From NCBI GenBank assembly GCA_025927435.1, contig JAICLM010000166.1, positions 1-5,125 of the forward strand: DNA of 5,125 bases, given 5' to 3'. Positions 1 to 5,125 of this stretch are shown piece by piece (position 1 is the first letter of the stretch; every line of letters starts with the position of its first letter). This DNA comes from Thermoleophilia bacterium (GTDB taxonomy: Bacteria; Actinomycetota; Thermoleophilia; Gaiellales; Gaiellaceae). The notes beneath the pieces are model-generated. The model was not told the origin of the DNA. It searched no databases and saw only the letters and a program-made list of their open reading frames with translations. A program made the translations under genes and the position numbers.

Positions 1-1100
1 GACGAATACCACGGCTGCCATTGACCCTCCGGCCCGCCGTGAACGGTGACGACGACAGGGAACGGGCCGTCTCCCTCTGGCACGAAGAGAAAGACCGGGA
101 TCGACTCGCCGTCGAGGCTGTCGAAGCGGTACAGCGTGGGCCTGACGCCGTTTTCCACCTGTCCGAGGTCGGTGAGCTTCCGCGCCGCCCCGGAGGCGAA
201 GTCGTGGACCCAGACCTGGTGGGGTTCGATCGTGGTCGAGAACGCGAACGCGACCCGCGTCCCGTCCGGAGAGAAGACGAAGTGCTCGGCGACGCCGTAA
301 CCCGGAAGCGGTAGGCCGTCGATCCGCGAGTAGCCGTCCTCGTTGGCGACGACGAGGAGCCTCCGGCCGGTTTCGTCGCCGTAGCACGCGAGATCCCAGT
401 CCGAGTCTGCAGTGATCTCCCACTCGTGCTTCGCCAGGTCGAAGCGCCCGATCGCCGCGACGTCGCGCCCCTCGTTCGTCGAGGTGAAAAACGAGCCTGA
501 GTCCTCTTCCCAGACTGTGGCTCCATACTCGGCATACTCGGCCGCGCCCTCGTGCGGCGTTGCATGGACGACCTCGCCCGTATCGACGCCGAACAGCAGG
601 AGGTCGCTGTCACCGGCCAGTTCGTTGACGCGGTGGGCGAGCACCCAGCGCCCGTCGGGGGACACGGATTCGACGACGTGGTAGCCGGCCAGCTCGAAGA
701 CGCGCTCCTCTCCGTCCGCGAGCGTGCGAACGACCACATCGAAGTCGCGGCCGTTGCGCCGGTTCGTGGAGTACGCGAGCAGTGCACCGTCTCGCGAGAC
801 GCGCGGAGTGTGGTGGATGTAGCGCGGATCCACGACCAGCGGCTCGCCGTCGAGATAGAGCTGCGTCCGCTCGTTTCCGCCCTCGTCGATCTCGAGCAGC
901 AGGCGGTCGTCCGGGAGCAGCTGCCCGTCGACGGGCTCGTCGTAGCTCGTCAGCTGCTCGAGGTCGCCGCCGTCGACCGGCAACCGGTACAGCTGGCGCG
1001 TGCCCGAGAGATCCGACGCGACGAGCAGCCACGAGCCGTCGCTCGACCACGACAGCGGGTAGGCCTGCCGCAGCTCGAGCAGCGTCCGCAGATCCGCCAC
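1..1100 (-). CDS. S9-family (prolyl oligopeptidase-like) serine peptidase, C-terminus cut by window edge
   Basis: Reading the minus strand from the GTG at 1100-1098 gives 366 codons that stay open to the window edge. An in-frame TAG at 1112-1110 rules out an earlier start. The protein begins VADLRTLLELRQAYPLSWSS. Residues 1 to about 320 contain recurring beta-propeller blade motifs such as SSDG, SRDG, SPDG (twice) with following hydrophobic strands, as in the TolB/DPP-IV-like N-terminal propeller of S9 peptidases. From about residue 325 it enters an alpha/beta-hydrolase domain, with the diagnostic HGGPEGQ at 354-360, the oxyanion-loop motif of the family. The catalytic Ser (GxSxGG), Asp and His should lie in the missing C-terminal part. 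No signal peptide is seen, so it is probably cytoplasmic. It starts 13 bases after the oxidoreductase stop without a well-placed Shine-Dalgarno, suggesting translational coupling. Family members cleave short peptides or act as acylaminoacyl-peptidases or esterases; the substrate cannot be told. Confidence 0.88.
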   Translation of the reverse strand, partial: MADLRTLLELRQAYPLSWSSDGSWLLVASDLSGTRQLYRLPVDGGDLEQLTSYDEPVDGQLLPDDRLLLEIDEGGNERTQLYLDGEPLVVDPRYIHHTPRVSRDGALLAYSTNRRNGRDFDVVVRTLADGEERVFELAGYHVVESVSPDGRWVLAHRVNELAGDSDLLLFGVDTGEVVHATPHEGAAEYAEYGATVWEEDSGSFFTSTNEGRDVAAIGRFDLAKHEWEITADSDWDLACYGDETGRRLLVVANEDGYSRIDGLPLPGYGVAEHFVFSPDGTRVAFAFSTTIEPHQVWVHDFASGAARKLTDLGQVENGVRPTLYRFDSLDGESIPVFLFVPEGDGPFPVVVTVHGGPEGQWQPWYS

Positions 1101-1113
1101 GCCCTGAGGCTAT

Positions 1114-2130
1114 CTACGCGGGAGCGCCGGCGAGCTCGGGGATGATCTCGTCGCCGAAGGCCTTCAGCGTCTCCTCCTGCCCGTGGGTCATGAGGTAGAT
1201 GTTGAACTGGTCGACGCCGACCCCCTGCAGCTCCTGGAGCTTCGTCTTTGCCTGCTCGGCCGTGCCGAGGACGCAGAAGCGGTCGCAGATCTCATCGGTG
1301 ACGAACTCGCCGTGCGCCGCCCCGACGCGCGAATGCTCGTCGTAGTCGTAGAACTTGCGTGCCTGGACGTAATCGGTGAGCGCCTTCGGCACCGCGCTCC
1401 CGTCGCCCCCGTAGCGGTCGATCAGATCCATGACGTGGTTCGAGACCATTGCCGGGAACCAGCGCACCTGCTCGCGCGCGTCGGCGAGATCGTCGGAGAT
1501 GTGGGCCGGCGCGCCGACGATGCACTTGAGCTGCTCGGGATCGCGCCCGGCCTCCTCCGCCGCGCGGCGGGCGGTATCCATGATCCACTGGATGATCTCG
1601 GGATCGGCGAGCTGGATGATGACGCCGTCGGCGACCCGGCCCGCGACGGCGAGCGCCCGCGGGCCGTAGCCGGCGATCCACATGGGAATGCGCGGCAGCT
1701 CCGGCCGCACCCACTTGAGGTGGAGCTGCTTGTCGTTCCACTCCACCTCGTCGCCGTTCATGAAGCCGCGGATCATGGTGCAGGAGCGCTCGAACTCCGC
1801 GACCCTCATCGGCTGGCGGCCGATGTAGCGGACCGCGGAGTCGCCGCGGCCGATGCCCATCGCCATGCGCCCGTCGGACAGGTCGTGCAGCGTCGCGTAC
1901 GCGCTCGCGAGCACGGTCGGGTCGCGGGTGGCGGGGTTCGTCACGAAGTGGCCGAGCCTGATCCTGGAGGTCTCGCGCGCGGCCACCGCGAGCATCGGCA
2001 CCGACTCTTGCCAGAGGACGTGCGAGTCGTACGTCCATGCGTAACCGAAGCCGTGGCGCTCGGCGAGCTGGATCAGCTCGAGCCAGCGTGAGAAGGGCGG
2101 ATCCGGGAGAACCGTGACGCCGAAATCCAT
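1114..2130 (-). CDS. LLM-class F420-dependent oxidoreductase, CPS_4043 (TIGR03842) type
   Basis: This complete 338-residue protein belongs to the luciferase-like (LLM) TIM-barrel superfamily, whose members use F420 or flavin for hydride transfer or monooxygenation. It resembles the TIGR03842 family along its whole length as I recall it. Recognisable blocks are YDSHVLWQE (34-42), VTNPATRDPT (63-72), GIGRGDSAVR (92-101), IAGYGPRAL (152-160), DGVIIQLADP (168-177), DYDEH (262-266), DRFCVLGT (283-290) and GVDQFNIYL (305-313). The length is normal and no key block is missing. It starts at an ATG with an AGGG Shine-Dalgarno 8 bases upstream, which overlaps the TAG stop of the transporter gene. Proteins of this family are, to my recollection, often encoded beside hydantoinase/dihydropyrimidinase genes, and one lies 2.7 kb away here. 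The substrate is unknown, and use of F420 rather than FMN is inferred from the family. Confidence 0.9.
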   Translation of the reverse strand: MDFGVTVLPDPPFSRWLELIQLAERHGFGYAWTYDSHVLWQESVPMLAVAARETSRIRLGHFVTNPATRDPTVLASAYATLHDLSDGRMAMGIGRGDSAVRYIGRQPMRVAEFERSCTMIRGFMNGDEVEWNDKQLHLKWVRPELPRIPMWIAGYGPRALAVAGRVADGVIIQLADPEIIQWIMDTARRAAEEAGRDPEQLKCIVGAPAHISDDLADAREQVRWFPAMVSNHVMDLIDRYGGDGSAVPKALTDYVQARKFYDYDEHSRVGAAHGEFVTDEICDRFCVLGTAEQAKTKLQELQGVGVDQFNIYLMTHGQEETLKAFGDEIIPELAGAPA

Positions 2131-2138
2131 GCCGTTGA

Positions 2139-2142
2139 CCCT
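2139..2142 (-). promoter_or_regulatory. Shine-Dalgarno for the LLM oxidoreductase
   Basis: Minus-strand AGGG lies 8 bases before the ATG at 2130 and shares bases with the TAG stop codon (2143-2141) of the transporter gene. Ribosomes ending the transporter would stop right at this site, so the two genes are likely translationally coupled. Confidence 0.55.
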
Positions 2143-3271
2143 ACCGCGGCGTCGCGAGCGAGGCCAGCACAGCCAGGCCGCCGAGCACGACGAAACCGAG
2201 CCGGCCGTCGCCGGGCAACGCGAAGGTGAGGCCGACGAGCGGGGTGCCCACGACGATCGTCAGCGCCGCCCACGCGTTGACGAAGCCGACGGCGGCTCCG
2301 GGGGCGTCCGGGCGGGCTGCGGCGGCACCCGTGAAGGCACGGGCAAAGGGGACACCGGCCGCAAGCCCGAGCACCGCCGCGACGACGACGTACGCCGGCA
2401 GCGACAGCTGCAACGTGAGCACGATCGCGGCGGCGCCGCCGAGCACGAGGCTCGCGGCGATGATGCGATCCGCGCTCGGGCGCCGCAGGAGAGAGCCGCC
2501 GGCGATCCGGGTGAAGAAGCCGAGGAGCAGGGTCAGCGAGCCGACCGCCGCGGCCGCCGCCTTCGACTGCCCGTGGTGCTCGAGGAGCGTCACCACCCAG
2601 TTGCCGACGATCACGCTGAAGCCGAACGAGAAGGAGTGGATCGCCGCGAACCGGTACAGGCGCGAATCGCGGACGAAGCTCCAGTCGAGCCGCTCACCGG
2701 CGGCCCGCGCGACTCGGGGTGCGTCCGGCGCGAGCCAGAGCAGCACGGCGGCGAGGGCGACGACGCCGATCGTCGAGATGTACGGCGCCCGGAAGCCTGT
2801 CCATTCTGCGAAGAGCGGGATGAGCGCGAGTGCGACGCCGGGGGCGAGCACCGAGGCTCCACCGTAGAGGCCTTGCAGGGTCGCCGAGCCGCCGTGCGCG
2901 CGGATGTAGTCGGAGCCGCCGATGAACGCGAGCCCGGTACCGACTCCGACGATCGCCCGGCCGAGGAAGCCGAGCGCAGGCGTCGCGGCGGGAAGCGCCA
3001 CCGCGTTGCCGACCACGAGCACCGCGAGTCCGACCGCGGTGCTCCGCCGTGCGCCCCAGCGGTCGGCAGCGCGGCCTCCCGGAACCTGCATCGCCCCGTG
3101 CATCACGAACTGGACGGTGACGAACAGGCCGATCGCGGCGAGCCCCACGCCGTAGGCGTGGCTCTCCCGGGTGGCGACGGGGCCGAGCGCGGCGAGGTTC
3201 CAGCCCGCAGCCGCGCCGATCGCGATCCCGCCGGCGGTTGCGAGCCCGCCGATTCCCTCCCCGCCCGGCAC
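2141..3271 (-). CDS. MFS transporter, 12 predicted transmembrane helices, substrate unknown
   Basis: This complete 376-residue integral membrane protein has about 12 hydrophobic segments, roughly at residues 8-32, 39-62, 77-96, 99-120, 131-154, 163-181, 205-231, 238-259, 270-289, 291-316, 325-353 and 357-373. Between helices 2 and 3 is the MFS signature loop GGRAADRWGARR (65-76), a good match to motif A (GxxxDRxGRR). A longer polar stretch near 182-204 separates the two six-helix halves, as is usual in the family. Both ends are very short. The start is a GTG at 3271-3269, 10 bases after the YjbR stop, with only a weak AGG about 9 bases upstream. No signature that I recognise points to a substrate. 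Its place between amidohydrolase and oxidoreductase genes suggests import of the ureide or carbamoyl compound they act on, or export of a product, but this is inference from neighbours only. Confidence 0.9.
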   Translation of the reverse strand: MPGGEGIGGLATAGGIAIGAAAGWNLAALGPVATRESHAYGVGLAAIGLFVTVQFVMHGAMQVPGGRAADRWGARRSTAVGLAVLVVGNAVALPAATPALGFLGRAIVGVGTGLAFIGGSDYIRAHGGSATLQGLYGGASVLAPGVALALIPLFAEWTGFRAPYISTIGVVALAAVLLWLAPDAPRVARAAGERLDWSFVRDSRLYRFAAIHSFSFGFSVIVGNWVVTLLEHHGQSKAAAAAVGSLTLLLGFFTRIAGGSLLRRPSADRIIAASLVLGGAAAIVLTLQLSLPAYVVVAAVLGLAAGVPFARAFTGAAAARPDAPGAAVGFVNAWAALTIVVGTPLVGLTFALPGDGRLGFVVLGGLAVLASLATPR

Positions 3272-3281
3272 CCGGGCGAGC

Positions 3282-3599
3282 CTACGCCGCGACCAGCTCG
3301 TAGCTGCCGGCCACCAGCTCGCGGACGAGCTCGTCCGACGCCTCGCCGCCGCACGTCACGGTCAGCCAGTGGCGCTTGTTCAGGTGGTAGCCGGGCTCGA
3401 TCTCGTCGTACGTCCCGCGCAGCTGCTCGCCGAGCTCCGGCTCGCACTTGACGCTCACCTTCAGCGGCTCGTGCTTCAGCTGGCTGAGCGCGAACATCTT
3501 CCCGCCCACCTTGAACACGGACGTCTCGGGGCCGAACGGGAACGTCTCCTCGGCCTCGGGGAGCTTCAGACAATGCCGCCGTAGCTGAGCGGGAGTCAC
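3282..3599 (-). CDS. YjbR/MmcQ-family small protein
   Basis: This 105-residue protein begins VTPAQLRRHCLKLPEAEETF. It shows the hallmarks of the YjbR/MmcQ family (PF04237, a CyaY-like fold): LPEAEETFPFG (13-23), the strand VFKVGGKMFAL (28-38), a LKVSVKCEPE block (46-55), and the signature GYHLNKRHWLTV (70-81). It is near the usual 110-120 residues. The GTG start at 3599-3597 overlaps the TGA stop of the upstream amidohydrolase (3598-3596) as GTGA, a typical coupled junction. The reading frame stays open far upstream, but that upstream part is an arginine-rich shadow of the amidohydrolase gene and not coding. Members are often annotated as DNA-binding proteins on structural grounds, but the biochemical role is not established. 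A regulatory role for this operon is possible but unsupported. Confidence 0.88.
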   Translation of the reverse strand: MTPAQLRRHCLKLPEAEETFPFGPETSVFKVGGKMFALSQLKHEPLKVSVKCEPELGEQLRGTYDEIEPGYHLNKRHWLTVTCGGEASDELVRELVAGSYELVAA

Positions 3600-4837
3600 T
3601 GCTCTGCGAACAGACCCAGCGCCTTCGTGGTCAGCCGGTCGAGGGCCTGCACCGACAGCTCGAGGTGCTCCTCCTTCGTGTCCTCGAGCTTCGTGTGCGA
3701 GAGACCACGGAGGGACTGGACGAACACCATCACGGTCGGGATCCCCGCGCGCGCCACCTCGGCTGCATCGTGCAACGGCCCGGACGGAAGCCGGTGCGAG
3801 GCGCCGGCGACCTCGCGAATCGACTCGTCCGCGAGCTCGATGAGGCGGTCGTCGAACGGGATCGGCTCGATCGACCAGATCTTCTGCCACTCGACCTCGA
3901 TGCCCTCCTCCTCGGCGAACCGCCGCGAAGCCTCCTGCGCGCTGCCTAGCAGCTCCGCGAGCCGGCCCGCGTCGAGGTGGCGCTGGTCGAGCAGGCACTC
4001 GGCGGTCTCGACGACGGAGGTCACGATCCCGGGCCTCGTCACGACTCCGCCCATCGTGCAGACCGCGCCCTCGCCCACCCGCTTGGCGATCTCGCGGATC
4101 TCGAGCTCGAGCTTCGCGGCGCCCGCGAGCGCGTCGCGCCGCTTGTCCATCGGCGTCGAGCCGGCATGTGCGGCCTGGCCGCGGAACGTGACCTGGTGGC
4201 GCTCGACGCCGAAGGTGCCGAGGACGACGCCGAGCGGCAGGTCGAGCGACTCGAGCACCGGGCCCTGCTCGATGTGGAGCTCGAGGTACGCGGCCGCGCC
4301 CTCGAGCCGGCGCCGTGCCCCGAGCGCTCGGGCGAGGTCGACCCCGTGCTCGGCGAGCGCGTCCGGGAGCGCGATCCCGTCTGCGTCCCGGCGCTCGCGC
4401 AGCTCGTCCTGGTCGCTCATCGAGCCGGCAGCCGCCGAGGAGCCCACGAGCGAGCGGCCGAAGCGCGCGCCCTCCTCGTCCGCCCAGTTGACGAGGCGGA
4501 CGGTGAGCGGCGGTGTCCCCTCCTCTGCGATCCGCCGCAGCACCTCGACCCCGGCGAGAATGTTGAGGCAGCCGTCGAGCCAGCCGCCGTTCGGCACCGA
4601 GTCGATGTGGCCGCCGATCAGGAGCGCCTGCTCGGATTCCCCCGGCAGCGTGAACCACTGGTTCCCCGCCTCGTCGATCTCCTCCCGGGCCCCGGTGGCA
4701 TCGACCTTCTCGCGGAGCCACTCGCGTGCGCGCTCCCACGTCTCGGTCCACGCGACGCGCTGGGATCCGTTGTCGTCGCCGGTCAGCTCGTGCAGCTCGC
4801 GCAGCTCGGCGACGGTCCGCTCCGGTGACAGGCCCAC
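3596..4837 (-). CDS. M20-family Zn-dependent amidohydrolase, hydantoinase/carbamoylase type (N-carbamoyl amino acid hydrolase, beta-ureidopropionase or allantoate amidohydrolase-like)
   Basis: This complete 413-residue protein has the usual length for the carbamoylase branch of peptidase family M20. These cytoplasmic, dimetal enzymes hydrolyse the ureido group of N-carbamoyl amino acids, ureidopropionate or allantoate. Predicted metal ligands are His77 (GGHIDSVPNGG), Asp88 (WLDG), Glu122 (DEEGARFG, with Glu121 as general base), His188 (HIEQGPVLE) and His356 (GPLHDA). His224 in GQAAHAGSTPM, Gln191 and Arg286 (LLDQRH) match substrate-binding positions of beta-alanine synthase. The Asn that normally contacts the substrate carboxylate (family NVIPG motif) is Thr273 here, in IVTSVVE. 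The C-terminal block RGLSHTKLEDTKEEHLE (377-393) is also typical. The GTG start is the first possible one, since an in-frame TAA lies four codons upstream; no Shine-Dalgarno is seen. It is first in the five-gene operon and divergent from a hydantoinase gene, which supports carbamoyl-acid hydrolysis. The exact substrate is open. Confidence 0.92.
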   Translation of the reverse strand: MGLSPERTVAELRELHELTGDDNGSQRVAWTETWERAREWLREKVDATGAREEIDEAGNQWFTLPGESEQALLIGGHIDSVPNGGWLDGCLNILAGVEVLRRIAEEGTPPLTVRLVNWADEEGARFGRSLVGSSAAAGSMSDQDELRERRDADGIALPDALAEHGVDLARALGARRRLEGAAAYLELHIEQGPVLESLDLPLGVVLGTFGVERHQVTFRGQAAHAGSTPMDKRRDALAGAAKLELEIREIAKRVGEGAVCTMGGVVTRPGIVTSVVETAECLLDQRHLDAGRLAELLGSAQEASRRFAEEEGIEVEWQKIWSIEPIPFDDRLIELADESIREVAGASHRLPSGPLHDAAEVARAGIPTVMVFVQSLRGLSHTKLEDTKEEHLELSVQALDRLTTKALGLFAEQ

Positions 4838-4853
4838 GGCACGAGCTTAAACT
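4825..4853 (+). promoter_or_regulatory. Predicted sigma70-type promoter of the hydantoinase gene
   Basis: GTGACA at 4825-4830 matches the -35 consensus TTGACA at five of six bases. It is followed after exactly 17 bases by TAAACT at 4848-4853, which fits the actinobacterial TANNNT form of the -10 box. Transcription would begin about 6-9 bases further on, at 4859-4862, at or just before the ATG at 4862. The -35 part lies inside the first codons of the divergent amidohydrolase gene. No start-site data are available. Confidence 0.5.
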
Positions 4854-4854
4854 C
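4843..4854. repeat. Imperfect 12-bp palindrome in the divergent intergenic gap
   Basis: GAGCTTAAACTC reads GAGTTTAAGCTC on the other strand, so 10 of 12 positions are symmetric (consensus GAGYTTAARCTC). It sits in the middle of the 24-base gap (4838-4861) and covers both candidate -10 boxes. It may be an operator for a regulator controlling both directions, or merely the result of two facing AT-rich -10 boxes. Confidence 0.4.
4844..4849 (-). promoter_or_regulatory. Candidate -10 element of the amidohydrolase operon
   Basis: On the minus strand TAAGCT (4849-4844) fits TANNNT and ends 7 bases before the GTG at 4837. A start site at the G of the GTG would give a leaderless mRNA, in keeping with the lack of a Shine-Dalgarno. 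No -35 match is found at a 16-18 base spacing; TCGACA at 4868-4863 resembles one but is only 13 bases away. Confidence 0.33.
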
Positions 4855-4859
4855 GGAGG
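4855..4859 (+). promoter_or_regulatory. GGAGG Shine-Dalgarno-like motif unusually close to the hydantoinase start
   Basis: GGAGG ends only two bases before the ATG at 4862, nearer than the usual 5-9 bases. No other in-frame start lies between the upstream in-frame TGA (4826-4828) and this ATG, and the N-terminus fits the family, so the start itself is secure. The motif may work poorly, or be lost from the mRNA if transcription begins at the ATG. Confidence 0.4.
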
Positions 4860-4861
4860 CG

Positions 4862-5125
4862 ATGTCGATCCTGATCCGTGGAGGACGCGTCCTCACCGCC
4901 GCCGACGACTACGTCGCGGACGTCCTCGTCGAGGGCGAGCGGATCGCGCTGATCGGCACCGACCTCGACGTCTCGCCCGAGCGTACGATCGACGCGGCCG
5001 GCAAGTACGTCCTGCCGGGCTGCATCGACCCGCACACGCACCTCGACATGCCGTTCGGCGGCACCGTCACGATCGACGACTTCGAGTCGGGGCAGGGATC
5101 GGCGGCGTGCGGAGGCACGACTTGC
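4862..5125 (+). CDS. D-hydantoinase/dihydropyrimidinase, N-terminal 88 residues, cut by window edge
   Basis: From the ATG at 4862 the frame is open to the window end. It begins MSILIRGGRVLTAADDYVAD, the typical small beta-domain start of cyclic amidohydrolases. Next come the strand VLVEGERIALIG (21-32), IDAAGKYVLPG (43-53) and the metal-binding DPHTH at 56-60, where His58 and His60 bind the binuclear zinc site. It continues LDMPFGGTVTIDDFESGQGS (61-80) and GGTT, a run specific to bacterial hydantoinases/dihydropyrimidinases as opposed to dihydroorotases or allantoinases. The enzyme hydrolyses the cyclic amide of dihydrouracil, dihydrothymine or 5-substituted hydantoins to the N-carbamoyl acid in the cytoplasm. 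The residue before Ile-Asp is Cys54 where Gly is common, probably harmless. The carboxylated Lys and later ligands lie beyond the window. Its divergent neighbour encodes the enzyme type for the next step. Hydantoinase and dihydropyrimidinase cannot be told apart from this fragment. Confidence 0.93.
   Translation, partial: MSILIRGGRVLTAADDYVADVLVEGERIALIGTDLDVSPERTIDAAGKYVLPGCIDPHTHLDMPFGGTVTIDDFESGQGSAACGGTTC

Larger units (their letters stand above)
1..4837 (-). other. Predicted five-gene operon: amidohydrolase, YjbR, MFS, LLM oxidoreductase, S9 peptidase
   Basis: All five genes share a strand, with junctions of -4, +10, +10 and +13 bases. No terminator-like hairpin followed by a T-run is seen between them. 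Two junctions (YjbR to MFS and MFS to LLM) have the stop TAG flowing directly into an AGG/AGGG, which suggests ribosome hand-over. The operon may continue left beyond the window. Confidence 0.7.

Noticed and set aside
552..1145. Plus-strand open frame (197 codons) and the minus-strand frame at 610-1050, both over the S9 gene
   Set aside because: The S9 reading frame from 1100 has clear propeller and HGGP motifs; these two are shadows in other frames.
1183..2091. Plus-strand open frame (302 codons) opposite the oxidoreductase
   Set aside because: Its composition is low-complexity (Val, Ala, Asp, Arg, His) and it mirrors the well-conserved LLM gene; it is an antisense shadow.
2114..3451. Long plus-strand open frame (445 codons) across the transporter and YjbR genes
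   Set aside because: It is almost entirely Arg/Glu/Asp/Gly/Ala with no domain pattern, as expected for the antisense of a GC-rich membrane-protein gene; the minus strand has a clear MFS protein.
3600..4751. Upstream extension of the YjbR frame into the amidohydrolase region
   Set aside because: This stretch is Arg/Gly/Pro-rich frameshifted reading of the M20 gene. YjbR similarity begins only at the GTG at 3599, so there is no fusion protein.
3627..4850. Plus-strand open frame (407 codons) opposite the amidohydrolase, plus a second one at 3977-4828
   Set aside because: The first is Ser/Arg/Pro-rich and the second Glu/Arg/Leu-rich antisense; neither has a recognisable motif, and the opposite strand has an intact M20 enzyme.
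4847..5118. Two minus-strand open frames opposite the hydantoinase start
   Set aside because: They lack family features, and the plus strand encodes a textbook hydantoinase N-terminus with the HTH metal motif.
1..5125. CRISPR array, tRNA/rRNA, insertion sequence or defence system
   Set aside because: I saw no spaced direct repeats, cloverleaf, transposase motif or terminal inverted repeats. The window is packed with metabolic genes with almost no intergenic space.

Overview
The window comes from a GC-rich bacterium. A predicted coenzyme F420-type luciferase-like oxidoreductase, GTG starts and GC-rich codon use suggest an actinobacterium, perhaps of the Thermoleophilia type. That lineage guess is inference and only moderately supported. 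The window is almost entirely coding: six genes, two cut by the window edges, with no RNA genes, insertion sequences, CRISPR arrays or long non-coding stretches.

Layout. Five genes lie head to tail on the minus strand, in transcription order: an M20-family hydantoinase/carbamoylase-type amidohydrolase (4837 to 3596), a small YjbR/MmcQ-family protein (3599 to 3282), a 12-helix MFS transporter (3271 to 2141), an LLM-class F420-type oxidoreductase of the CPS_4043/TIGR03842 type (2130 to 1114), and an S9-family prolyl oligopeptidase-like peptidase (1100, running off the left edge). Junctions are a 4-base overlap and gaps of 10, 10 and 13 bases, so they are probably one operon. On the plus strand, diverging from the amidohydrolase across only 24 bases, is the N-terminus of a D-hydantoinase/dihydropyrimidinase (4862 to the right edge).

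How they may work together. The hydantoinase/dihydropyrimidinase opens a cyclic ureide (dihydropyrimidine or hydantoin) to an N-carbamoyl (ureido) acid. The M20 amidohydrolase would then remove the carbamoyl group, giving an amino acid or beta-amino acid plus CO2 and ammonia. The MFS protein could import the substrate, and the LLM oxidoreductase could supply a redox step on the ring or a related compound. No classical dihydropyrimidine dehydrogenase is visible here. The roles of the YjbR protein and the S9 peptidase in such a pathway are unclear.

The most notable non-coding feature is the 24-base divergent gap. It carries overlapping TANNNT -10-like hexamers on the two strands inside an imperfect palindrome, placed so that both divergent genes could be transcribed as leaderless or nearly leaderless mRNAs. 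The plus-strand hexamer also has a good -35 match 17 bases upstream.
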